In this document: positions 1 to 7,918 of the stretch, piece after piece
Position numbering within the stretch: position 1 is the first letter of the stretch
Layout: each line of letters starts with the position of its first letter
NCBI RefSeq assembly: GCF_002008315.2
Contig: NZ_MVDG02000001.1
Location: forward strand, 4,216,001-4,280,000
Source of the DNA: Arthrobacter sp. KBS0703
Lineage (GTDB): Bacteria; Actinomycetota; Actinomycetes; Actinomycetales; Micrococcaceae
DNA: 64,000 bases
Direction: 5' to 3'
Made by a program: the position numbers and the translations under genes
The notes under the pieces: model-generated
What the model was told of the DNA's origin: nothing
The model's input: only the letters and a program-made list of their open reading frames with translations
Databases searched by the model: none

Positions 1-1311
1 TACGGCTCCGGGACCAAGGGCTACGCCGACGGCCCCGGCACGAACGTCGACTCCGTCGAGCCGACCGCGCAGTTCAACGAGCCGCAAGGCCTTGTCCTGC
101 TGCCGGAAGACGTGGCAGCGAAGACGGGCTACGACGTCGTGATTGCCGACTCCGTCAACCACCGCCTCCGTGGACTGTCGCTCGCGGAGGGCACCGTCAC
201 TACACTCGCTGGCAACGGCGTGCAGCGGCTGCTGGAGACCGGCCCGGCCCGCGTGGACGAGGACGCCGCCGGCTTTACCGGCCGCCTCAGCGAGCACCCG
301 CTGGAGGTTTCCCTCAGCTCGCCCTGGGACGTGGTGTGGTCCGCCAAGCTCAACGCCGTGGTGGTTGCCATGGCCGGCGTGCACCAGATCTTCAGCCTGG
401 ATCCGCTGAACGGGGCCGTGTCGATCATCGCCGGCAACGGCCTGGAAGGGCTGCTGGACGGACCTGCCCACGAGGCATGGTTCGCGCAGCCTTCCGGCCT
501 CGCCGAGGATGCCGACGGCAACGTCTGGGTGGCGGACTCGGAAACCTCCGCGCTCCGCAAACTCGTGATTGACGACGACGGCACGGTCACCGTTGAATCC
601 GCCGTGGGCAAGGGACTCTTCGACTTCGGCTTCCGCGACGGCGAGGCTTCCGAGGCGCGCCTGCAGCACCCGCTGGGCGTGACGGTGCTGCCGGACGGCT
701 CCGTGGCCATTGCCGACACCTACAACGGGGCGGTGCGCCGCTACGACCCCGCCACGCGCACCGTGTCCACGCTCGCACGCGGCCTGTCCGAACCTTCCGA
801 TGTCATTGTGGACCACACCCAGGTGGCCGGCTCCGAGCCGCTGCTGGTGGTGGTGGAGGCCAACAAGCACCAGCTGGTCTACGTGCCTATTCCGAAGGAA
901 GCCCAGCAGGTGGACGAAGGCGCGGTGCAGACGCACCGGCCCAAGAGTCCCGTGGCCGCGGGGCCGCTGGAACTGACCGTCCGCTTCACGGCGCCGACCG
1001 GCCAGAAGCTCGACGACCGCTGGGGCGACCCCACGCAGCTGAAGATCTCCTCCACCCCGCCGGAGCTACTGGTGTCCGGCGGCGGAACCTCCGTAGGTCT
1101 GCTCCGCACTCTGGAGCTGTCCTCCGACGTTCCCGAGGGCGTGCTGCACATAACGGCCCGCGCGGCAGCCTGCGACGGCCCGGAAACCGAGGACGGGGAG
1201 ATCCCCGACCACGCGGCGTGCCACCTGTACCAGCAGGACTGGGGCATCCCGGTGGTGCTGCAGGCGGACGGCGACACCGAGCTGGTGCTGGACCTCCGCG
1301 GCATGGACTAA
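1..1311 (+). CDS. NHL-repeat protein, C-terminal part (cut by left edge)
   Basis: The frame is open from base 1, so the start lies outside the window; 436 residues are visible. Repeated blade-like blocks of the NHL beta-propeller type can be read, for example PSGLAEDADGNVWVADS and HPLGVTVLPDGSVAIADT. They are followed by a C-terminal region of about 120 residues rich in beta-type sequence. Actinobacterial proteins of this layout usually begin with a thioredoxin/TlpA-like domain, which would lie upstream of base 1; that part is inferred. The gene ends with TAA and is followed by a short intergenic stretch holding a broken AbiEi-like remnant. The exact role is unknown; a redox or scaffold function is only a family-based guess. 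Confidence 0.75.
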   Translation, partial: YGSGTKGYADGPGTNVDSVEPTAQFNEPQGLVLLPEDVAAKTGYDVVIADSVNHRLRGLSLAEGTVTTLAGNGVQRLLETGPARVDEDAAGFTGRLSEHPLEVSLSSPWDVVWSAKLNAVVVAMAGVHQIFSLDPLNGAVSIIAGNGLEGLLDGPAHEAWFAQPSGLAEDADGNVWVADSETSALRKLVIDDDGTVTVESAVGKGLFDFGFRDGEASEARLQHPLGVTVLPDGSVAIADTYNGAVRRYDPATRTVSTLARGLSEPSDVIVDHTQVAGSEPLLVVVEANKHQLVYVPIPKEAQQVDEGAVQTHRPKSPVAAGPLELTVRFTAPTGQKLDDRWGDPTQLKISSTPPELLVSGGGTSVGLLRTLELSSDVPEGVLHITARAAACDGPETEDGEIPDHAACHLYQQDWGIPVVLQADGDTELVLDLRGMD

Positions 1312-1493
1312 GGTCCCCGCAGCCAAGATTGCTGAAGTGGCCCGGTTTTCGACCCCCAAGGCTTGAATTCCGGGCCATTTCCGTTGCTGCCGGGGTCAAA
1401 GCCGGGCCAGTTGCGCACGGCGCCGGCGCCGGGCTTGTCCACATAGCCCAGTTTGGCCTGTGTGCGGGCCGGGGCGGCGGACATTGTGGGCTT

Positions 1494-1978
1494 ATGGACC
1501 CAACGGACATCCTCCAATCGGCCGGCGACGTACTGCTCACCCGGGACGTGCTGGCCCGGGGCTCCTCCGAGGCCGCCCTCCGCCGAGCCATCCGGCACGG
1601 CGATGTGGTCAGGCTGGAACGGGGCCTGCTGGCCGTCGCCGGAGCCGACCCGGAACTCGTGGCCGCCGGACGTTCCCGGGGCCGGCTCACATGCGCCTCG
1701 GCCGCCCCGAGGTACGCCCTCTGGCAGTTGCGTCCTGCAGCCCGGATGTCCTGCTCCACGCGCTCCTGTGCCGGCCGCCCCTGGAAGCGCTGGTGATGGT
1801 GGAATGCGCCCACAACTGGCTCGCGGCTCGCTCCGCTGGCCGCAGCCGGACCAGCCCGGTTATGGAGTCGCCAGCCGGCTGCAGGGGCAGTGATTTCCGT
1901 CGCGGGAGCCTGAAAACTGGGCCACTCCGGGCAGCCAAGGCCAGGGTCGGCGGCCTTAGAAGCTCAGGAGCGGAGTGA
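1494..1978 (+). pseudogene. AbiEi/DUF559-type remnant, frameshifted and truncated
   Basis: From the ATG at 1494 one frame gives a start typical of orphan AbiEi-family proteins (MDPTDILQSAGDVLLTRDVL, then an HTH-like block and RLTCASAAPRYALW). Near 1730 the sense continues one frame away (SPDVLLHALL, then EALVMVECAHNW), which fits one missing base. After about 1830 the sequence no longer looks like the family, and the usual remaining two thirds of the protein are absent. This is therefore a decayed copy even if the frameshift is a sequencing error. No toxin partner (AbiEii) is nearby. The locus lies between two near-identical inverted 17-bp sequences at 1334-1350 and 1912-1928. Confidence 0.5.
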
Positions 1979-2948
1979 CCTTGATGGTGTCGCCCTCGAT
2001 GTCCAGGCGCGTGGTGAAGCTGAAGTCGTGGACCACGTTCAGGGCCGAAACCGCACCGGTAAAGAGGTCCACCTGCTGTGCGGTGATTTTGGCCTTGCCG
2101 TCCAGCGGTGCAACCACCCATTTGCCGTCGAACGGTTCAATGCTGATCTTCGGGTACTCGGTGATGCTCCACTTGATGGTCCCGTCCACCACCCGGTTGT
2201 TGGTGGCGTGGTAGAACGGGCAGTCAGGCTGAAGCCTTTGCTGCTTGTCTGCCTCCGCGGCGCACTTGTCAAGGAATTCCTTGACCCGGGTGGACACGGC
2301 TTGGTTCAGCTCATCCGTTGCCTGGGTCAGGAGGTTCAGCGGTGCCGTGGGGGAGTCCCGCCCGGATACGGTGGCGCTGGTGGCCGGCGCCGAGAAGAAC
2401 TGGCCGTTCAAGGAGGCCTGGTACTCGCCGGGGTAGAACACGGCGAATGAGTTGCGGCCGCCGGGCATGTTCACCGGCACACCGTTGACTGTGGCCTCGG
2501 TGGAGTTCACCACAGTGACGTCCACCGTGGGCAGCGGTGCGGGCACGAATGCCCATTTGTGGAAGAACAGCCATTCAGTGCCGGTGCTTTCGAGCAGGAA
2601 CTCGGTGTGCAGCTGGCTTCCGTCGATGGTGTAGTCCATGGGCACCATGACCCGGTTGCCGGTGCGCGCTACGGCGTCGCCGAGCTTCACGTTCGTGATG
2701 CGTGAGGCGGACGTCTGCAGCGCCGTGCCGTCGAGCATGGCGGGGTCGGCGTCCGGCACGGAAGCGCGGAGCAGGCCCAGGGCGCGCTCGCCCTCACCCT
2801 TCTGCAGGGCCTCGAGATATTCGCGTATTGGCTGCTGCGGACTGGCCACCGAGTTGTTCACAAGGTTGACCGAAACGATGGCTCCGACCACGGCAAGCAT
2901 CAGGCCCAACAGCCACCCGGCCGCGGTCCTCACCAACGCTTGACTCAT
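1956..2948 (-). CDS. membrane-anchored hypothetical protein
   Basis: A 330-residue protein of unknown function. I chose the ATG at 2948 because it places a single hydrophobic segment (GWLLGLMLAVVGAIVSVNLV) about 10 residues from the N-terminus; the 20 residues gained from a start further upstream do not look like protein. The rest should be extracytoplasmic. It has an early helical block (REYLEALQKGEGERALGLL) of the kind seen in lipoprotein-like accumulation domains, then beta-rich repeats resembling the tandem extracellular domains of TcaA-type proteins. This is a resemblance in style only, and I cannot assign a family. Its 3' end overlaps the neighbouring AbiEi remnant on the other strand. 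Confidence 0.7.
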   Translation of the reverse strand: MSQALVRTAAGWLLGLMLAVVGAIVSVNLVNNSVASPQQPIREYLEALQKGEGERALGLLRASVPDADPAMLDGTALQTSASRITNVKLGDAVARTGNRVMVPMDYTIDGSQLHTEFLLESTGTEWLFFHKWAFVPAPLPTVDVTVVNSTEATVNGVPVNMPGGRNSFAVFYPGEYQASLNGQFFSAPATSATVSGRDSPTAPLNLLTQATDELNQAVSTRVKEFLDKCAAEADKQQRLQPDCPFYHATNNRVVDGTIKWSITEYPKISIEPFDGKWVVAPLDGKAKITAQQVDLFTGAVSALNVVHDFSFTTRLDIEGDTIKVTPLLSF

Positions 2949-3076
2949 CTGCACGCACCTTACGTTACCTGCTAGTGCCGCGAACACAGGAGTAAGGGGC
3001 GCCGCCATGACGCCGGGAGGGCGCGAAAAAACGCCCGACGGCGGGGTGTCACCGCCCGGCCGGGCGGGCAGCGGCG

Positions 3077-4790
3077 CTAGCGGCGGCGCCGGGACGAGGT
3101 GCCGAAAACGCCCCGGAGGAGTTCCCTGCCCAGCTGGGTTCCCATTGACCGGACCATGCTCTTCAGCCCTCCGCCGAGGGCCCCGCCCAGGGCGCCGGTG
3201 ATGTCCTCCATCATGCCGCCGCCGGCAGGGGGAGCGGAGCGCGGCGCGGGCGCGGACGGCTGTCTCTTATACACATCTAGATGTGTATAAGAGACAGCTG
3301 CTGGGCCGTCCCAGGATCTCCTCTTCGATGCGGCGGGCATCGGCGTCGACTGCCTGCGTGTCCAGGCTGCCGGGAACGAAAACGCCTGCGGAGGGAACCG
3401 GAGGCTGGCCCGGTGCTGCGGCGCCCGTGGAGGCGGCGGACTTGCCGGAAAGTTTCTCGTACGCGGAGATGTTGTCCACGGCGGTGCCGTACTTGGTGAG
3501 CAACGCCGAGTGCGCCACCGTGCCCTTAATCAGCTCATCGGCGCTGGGGCCCATGAGGGACTCCGGTGCGCGCAGGCGGGTCAACGCCACGGGCGTGGGC
3601 GCGCCCTTCTCGTTCATCACGGTGACCACCGCCTCGCCAATGCCGGCGGAGGTGAGTGTCTCCTCGAGGTCGTAGTCGCTGATCGGGAACGTGGAGACGG
3701 TGGCCTTGAGCGCTTTGGCGTCCTCCGGCGTGAACGCCCTCAGTGCGTGCTGTATGCGGTTGGCGAGCTGGCCGAGGACGTCGGCGGGAACATCCTTCGG
3801 TGTCTGCGTGACAAAGAAGATGCCCACGCCCTTGGAACGGATGAGCCGGACCGTGGTGGTGATGGCTTCCAGGAAGGCCTTTGACGCGTCATTGAACAGC
3901 AGGTGGGCCTCGTCGAGGAAGAACACGAGCTTGGGCTTGTCGAGGTCGCCGGCCTCGGGCAGGTCTTCAAAGAGGTCCGCCAGCAGCCACATCAGGAAGG
4001 TGGAGAAGACCATGGGCTTGGTCTGCAGGGTGGGGAGCTCGAGGCAGCTGATGACGCCGCGCCCATCGGGGGCCGTGCGGAGGAGCTCCGCGGTGTCGAA
4101 CTCGGGCTCGCCGAAGAAGCGCTCCATGCCCTGCGCCTCGAGGGTCACCAGCTCGCGGAGGATGACGCCGGCAGTGGCCTTGGACAGGCCGCCCAGCTCC
4201 TTGAGCGGCTCCTTGCCCTCATCCGACGTGAGGAACTGGATGACGGAGCGGAGATCCTTCAGGTCGATCAGTTCGAGGTTGTTCTTGTCGGCGAAATGGA
4301 ACACCAGCTGGAGGCTGGACTCCTGGGTGTCGTTGAGCTCCATGATCCGGGAAAGCAGGATGGGCCCAAAGGACGTGATGGTGGCCCGTACAGGGACGCC
4401 GTTGCCGTCCGCTCCGAGGGCCAGGAACTCCACGGGAAACGTCTTGCCGGCCCACTGCTGGCCGATGCTTTCGGTGCGCGCGGTCAGTTTTTCATTCCCG
4501 GGGGCGGCGGTGGCGAGGCCGGACAGATCGCCCTTGATGTCGGCCAGGAAGACCGGCACGCCCGCGGTGGAAAGCTGCTCGGCCATCATGTGCAGCGTGA
4601 CGGTCTTGCCTGTGCCCGTGGCGCCCGCCACGAGCCCGTGCCGGTTCATCATGGACAGCGGGAGCCGGACCGGGGCGTCCTTGTGGAGTTCGCCGTCGAC
4701 GATGGCGGCTCCCAGCTCGATGGTGGTGCCCTCCAGGACATAGCCTTTTTGGATTGTGGCGACTTTATCTGCAGTGGATTTGTTGGCCAT
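3077..4790 (-). CDS. HerA-like helicase/ATPase (DUF853), split by an adapter sequence
   Basis: The N-terminal part starts with ATG at 4790 and has a Walker A motif (GATGTGKT), a Walker B region ([13 protein letters not shown]) and the sensor-like [11 protein letters not shown] of the DUF853/HerA-like ATPases, which couple ATP hydrolysis to movement along DNA. The C-terminal tail ([15 protein letters not shown], then a Gly-rich helix and an Arg-rich end) lies in another frame, left of a 38-bp Nextera junction adapter at 3260-3297. Cutting out exactly 38 bp does not restore the frame, so a few native bases are also lost or duplicated at the join, inside a Pro/Ala-rich linker. The genome very probably encodes one intact protein of about 560 residues. 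It is divergent from the monooxygenase gene at 4967. Confidence 0.9.
3260..3297. other. Nextera mate-pair junction adapter (assembly artefact)
   Basis: This is a 38-bp perfect palindrome made of ctgtctcttatacacatct followed by its reverse complement: two Tn5 mosaic ends head to head, as produced by circularisation in Nextera mate-pair libraries. It interrupts the HerA-like gene between the ATPase part and the C-terminal tail. It is not native DNA, and read-through gives the well-known artefact peptide [10 protein letters not shown]. Confidence 0.97.
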
Positions 4791-4966
4791 GCCGCAAGCT
4801 TAGCGGCGGCCTGCCGCCCGGCGGCAGGGAACACGTGGTGAAAGTGTGGACAGCGTCACCCGGCCCCGCAGAAATAAGCCGGGAGCCGCCGTCGTTGTCA
4901 AAAGCGTGCCGGGGACCATTTACGGTCCCGGCCCGCCATGCCCCGCAACGAAAGGCCGGCTCCACC

Positions 4967-5956
4967 GTGACTGTTCCCCTCTCCATCCTTGACCTTGCGA
5001 CCATCGGCAAGGGCCAGACAGCGGCGGAGAGCTTTGCCGGCAGCGTCGCCATGGCCCAGCTTGCGGAGAAACTCGGTTACCGGCGGGTCTGGTACGCCGA
5101 ACACCACAACATGTCCTCGATCGCGTCCTCTGCCACGAGCGTCCTGATTGCGCACGTCGCGGCGAAGACGGAGACCATCCGGCTCGGGGCGGGCGGGGTG
5201 ATGCTCCCCAACCATTCGCCGCTCACCATTGCCGAACAGTTCGGGACGCTGGCTACCCTGCATCCGGGACGCATCGACCTGGGGCTTGGCCGTGCCCCGG
5301 GCAGCGACCAGAACACCATGCGGGCGCTCCGCCGGGATCCCCAGTCGGCGGAGACCTTCCCGCAGGACGTCCTGGAACTGCAGGGATACCTGAGCGGCCC
5401 CACGCGCATCCAGGGTGTCGAGGCAACGCCGGGCAAGGGCACCAACGTGCCCCTCTACATCCTGGGGTCCTCGCTGTTTGGGGCACGGCTGGCCGCGCAG
5501 CTGGGCCTGCCCTTCGCCTTCGCCTCCCACTTCGCGCCGAATGCGCTGCAGGACGCCGTGGCCATCTACCGCCGGGAATTCCAGCCGTCCGAGCAGCAGG
5601 CCACGCCGCACGTCATCGCCGGTGTGAACGTGATCGCCGCCGATTCGGCACCGGAAGCACAGGACATGTTCCGGGCCACGCTGCGCGCCCGCGTCTCGCT
5701 GTTTTTCGGTGGCGGGAGGGAATTCACGGACGACGAAGCCGACATGGTCCTCGATTCCCCGCAGGGGCAGCACGTGTCCCAGATGATGAAGTATTCGGCG
5801 GTGGGAACGCCGGACGCCGTGATGGAGTACGTGGACGGGTTCGCCAAGCACGCCGACGCCGACGAGCTCATCGTGGCTCACCAGAGCACAGCGACGGAAT
5901 CGCGTCTCCGGTCGGTGGAATTACTGGCCGAGGTTGCTGGCCTGGCGCGCGTTTAG
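4967..5956 (+). CDS. LLM-class flavin-dependent oxidoreductase (luciferase-like)
   Basis: A 329-residue member of the bacterial luciferase-like monooxygenase family of the MsnO8/'alkane monooxygenase-like' single-component type. The GTG at 4967 is preceded by a GAAAGG ribosome-binding site; sequence upstream in this frame does not look coding. Family hallmarks are WYAEHHNM near the N-terminus, the [12 protein letters not shown] loop, [16 protein letters not shown] and a late GTP(D)AV region. These enzymes use FMNH2 and oxygen; the substrate cannot be read from the sequence. It stands alone, divergent from the HerA-like gene and followed by a long non-coding stretch. Confidence 0.88.
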   Translation: MTVPLSILDLATIGKGQTAAESFAGSVAMAQLAEKLGYRRVWYAEHHNMSSIASSATSVLIAHVAAKTETIRLGAGGVMLPNHSPLTIAEQFGTLATLHPGRIDLGLGRAPGSDQNTMRALRRDPQSAETFPQDVLELQGYLSGPTRIQGVEATPGKGTNVPLYILGSSLFGARLAAQLGLPFAFASHFAPNALQDAVAIYRREFQPSEQQATPHVIAGVNVIAADSAPEAQDMFRATLRARVSLFFGGGREFTDDEADMVLDSPQGQHVSQMMKYSAVGTPDAVMEYVDGFAKHADADELIVAHQSTATESRLRSVELLAEVAGLARV

Positions 5957-6090
5957 CCCTCCAATAGAAATATTTTTTAGGGCCTCCGCGCGCGGCATCC
6001 GAGGCATAAACCTGCAGGTCAGGGTGCACTGGGTAGGAATGTGCACCGGGTTAATACGGGCTCAAATTAGCGCCATTCAACCGATATCTT

Positions 6091-6120
6091 TTGACTTCTA
6101 CGCCGGGCAGAACTTAGCGT
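6091..6120 (+). promoter_or_regulatory. candidate housekeeping promoter
   Basis: TTGACT at 6091-6096 and TAGCGT at 6115-6120 are separated by 18 bases. This fits an actinobacterial sigma-70-type promoter reading towards the beta-helix gene at 6367. It is assigned by pattern only. Confidence 0.4.
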
Positions 6121-6263
6121 TAACATCGCAAGGTCTCAATTTGCTTCGGTAATGGGCGTTACCCCGCCCGCAATTCCGGGTGCTTTAAAGCTTCTGCAAA
6201 AGCAAGTGCAGATGCTGTGGCTAGCTGGTCCAATGTAGCGACGTCAAGATCACTACACCTGAC

Positions 6264-6292
6264 AACCTCAACCGCGTGCGGTTGAGGTTTTT
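6264..6292 (+). terminator. hairpin with T-run in the beta-helix leader
   Basis: Perfect 11-bp arms, aacctcaaccg (6264-6274) and cggttgaggtt (6279-6289), enclose a 4-base loop and are followed by T residues. It has the form of an intrinsic terminator but lies between a candidate promoter and the next gene. It may therefore be an attenuator, or it may end transcription of the distant upstream monooxygenase gene. Confidence 0.6.
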
Positions 6293-6366
6293 CGGCGCGC
6301 CTGATTCAGAAATCCACCGGATGGAATGCGCTCAGCTCCGTTCACAATCAGACCCAGGTAGAAATT

Positions 6367-7689
6367 ATGAAGATCAAATCCACCGTTGCAGCCGCACTCA
6401 TGACATTCCTCATGGTCAGCGGGCTGGTTGCAGGCTTCTCCGCCCCGGCCTCGGCCGCGGGCACCACCTACTACGTTAGTGCCGCAGGCAGTGACAGCAA
6501 CGCGGGCACGTCCAGCGCGGCCCCCTGGAAGTCCCTGACGAAGGTCGGCCAGGCCTTCCTCAAGCCCGGAGACACCGTCAGTTTCCGCAAGGGCGACACC
6601 TGGACCGGGGGCATCGTGACCGCCCAGAGCGGCACCTCCGCGGCACCGATCACCCTGAACAGTTATGGAACCGGGAACGCCCCCACGGTGACCGGCGGCA
6701 AGTCGGGCAACTGCATCAGGATCAACGGAAGCTACACCACGGTTGACGGCCTGCGTGCCGTCGCCTGCGGTTACGCGGGATTCAGTCTCACCGGGGACCG
6801 CGACGTTGTGCGGAACTCCAGTGCCTCCAACAACGCCGTCGGCCTCAAGATCGGCGCCGGCTCCGATTTCGGCAAGTACACGGGGAATTCACTGACAAAC
6901 AATAACGTCATGAATGTGAATACCCCCGGCACGAATTGTGGAACAGCGTCCGCGGTGAACTGCAGCGACGACTCCGGTGCCTTTGGCGTGCTGATCAACG
7001 GCAACGACAATGAGTTTTCCGGCAATACCGTCAGCGGTTCCACAGGGAAGTCCTACGACTTCAACCAGGACGGCGGCGCCTTCGAAATCTACAACGGCAA
7101 CCGCAACAACATTCACCACAATGTGTCCGTGGACAATAACAACTTCTCCGAGCTTGGGAAGTCCTCCGGTACTGCGGACGGCAACATGTACCGCTACAAC
7201 CTGGTCCGCTCAACCTGCGGAGCCAGCTGCTCCGAGGCCAAGGGGCTGATCGCCCGCGGAACCGGAACTTCCTTCGGCCCCACCAACGGCACGGTCTTCG
7301 AGTTCAATACGGTGTATCTGACCGGCTCGGTGTCCGAGGCTGTTGTTTGCCACGCGACCTGCCCGTCCTCAACCGTGGTCCGGGCCAACATCCTCGTCGG
7401 GGTCAAGAACGCCCTGTACATGAACGGTTCCGGCTGGACCGAGAAGCAGAACGTCCTCAACGGCCCGACGAACATCACGCCAAACAGCACGTCTACCAAG
7501 GCGCCGGCAGGATTCGTCAGCGCACCGACCGACTTCCACCTGACCAGCACCAGCCCGGCGATCGACCGGGCCGGGACCACCGCCTATACGCTCGACCTGG
7601 CCGGCGCTCCCGCCACCATGAACGGCGACTGCGCGGGAACCGCGGCTGCTGATTCGGGCGCCTACGAGTTCGATTCGCCCGCCTGCTAG
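6367..7689 (+). CDS. secreted right-handed beta-helix protein (polysaccharide-lyase-like)
   Basis: A 440-residue exported protein. A signal peptide is clear (MKIKSTVAAALMTFLMVSGL, then AGFSAPASAAG with an ASA-A cleavage site). The mature part opens with TYYVSAAGSDSNAGTSSAAP, the usual start of parallel beta-helix proteins related to pectate lyases and alginate-lyase-like enzymes. Asn-rich ladder turns follow (NNNVMNVN, NGNDNEFSGNTVSG, NGNRNNIHHN). Four or more Cys residues could form disulfides outside the cell. A cell-surface carbohydrate is the likely ligand or substrate, but I cannot tell whether it is an enzyme. Its codons are less GC-rich than those of the neighbours. A strong terminator follows. 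Confidence 0.85.
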   Translation: MKIKSTVAAALMTFLMVSGLVAGFSAPASAAGTTYYVSAAGSDSNAGTSSAAPWKSLTKVGQAFLKPGDTVSFRKGDTWTGGIVTAQSGTSAAPITLNSYGTGNAPTVTGGKSGNCIRINGSYTTVDGLRAVACGYAGFSLTGDRDVVRNSSASNNAVGLKIGAGSDFGKYTGNSLTNNNVMNVNTPGTNCGTASAVNCSDDSGAFGVLINGNDNEFSGNTVSGSTGKSYDFNQDGGAFEIYNGNRNNIHHNVSVDNNNFSELGKSSGTADGNMYRYNLVRSTCGASCSEAKGLIARGTGTSFGPTNGTVFEFNTVYLTGSVSEAVVCHATCPSSTVVRANILVGVKNALYMNGSGWTEKQNVLNGPTNITPNSTSTKAPAGFVSAPTDFHLTSTSPAIDRAGTTAYTLDLAGAPATMNGDCAGTAAADSGAYEFDSPAC

Positions 7690-7719
7690 CTTCAGGCACC
7701 TGCACCAAGAAATTTCCGG

Positions 7720-7762
7720 TCCGCCCGGGTCACGTTCGCTGTGGCCCGGGCGGATCTTTCTG
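7720..7762 (+). terminator. intrinsic terminator after the beta-helix gene
   Basis: Arms at 7720-7733 (tccgcccgggtcac) and 7741-7754 (gtggcccgggcgga) form a 14-bp stem with one G-U pair and a 7-base loop, followed by tctttct. It lies 30 bases after the stop codon of the beta-helix gene. Confidence 0.75.
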
Positions 7763-7918
7763 TCCGTGCTGACGTTCCTGGCGCGGTGATTTTCAACAGC
7801 GTTACATTCCCGCAACGCCGGGGCTATTCTGATGTAACGACGGCACAGGAAACTGGGGGTAAGTCCCTCGCCGGACTTTTCTCGCGCATCATTGGGGATT
7901 ATCCGAAGGACGTCGCCT

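Larger units (their letters stand above)
5957..6366 (+). other. 410-bp non-coding leader before the beta-helix gene
   Basis: No convincing ORF lies here, and base composition is less GC-rich than in the neighbours. It holds a candidate promoter (6091-6120) and a hairpin followed by T residues (6264-6292), with about 75 bases left before the start codon. If that promoter is used, the secreted beta-helix protein has an untranslated leader of roughly 240 bases. I looked for the consensus cores of c-di-AMP (ydaO) and c-di-GMP riboswitches and did not find them. Confidence 0.55.

Noticed and set aside
3260..3297. Perfect 38-bp palindromes as insertion-element ends, attachment sites or a regulatory repeat family
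   Set aside because: The sequence is identical to two Tn5 mosaic ends joined head to head, the known Nextera mate-pair junction. Copies fall only inside conserved domains and break them.
4754..4966. Upstream extension of the monooxygenase ORF to 4754
   Set aside because: The extra residues overlap the start of the divergent HerA-like gene and do not look like the family; GTG 4967 has a good ribosome-binding site.
6091..6366. c-di-AMP (ydaO) or c-di-GMP riboswitch in the beta-helix leader
   Set aside because: The conserved core sequences of both classes could not be found; only a hairpin and T-run are evident.
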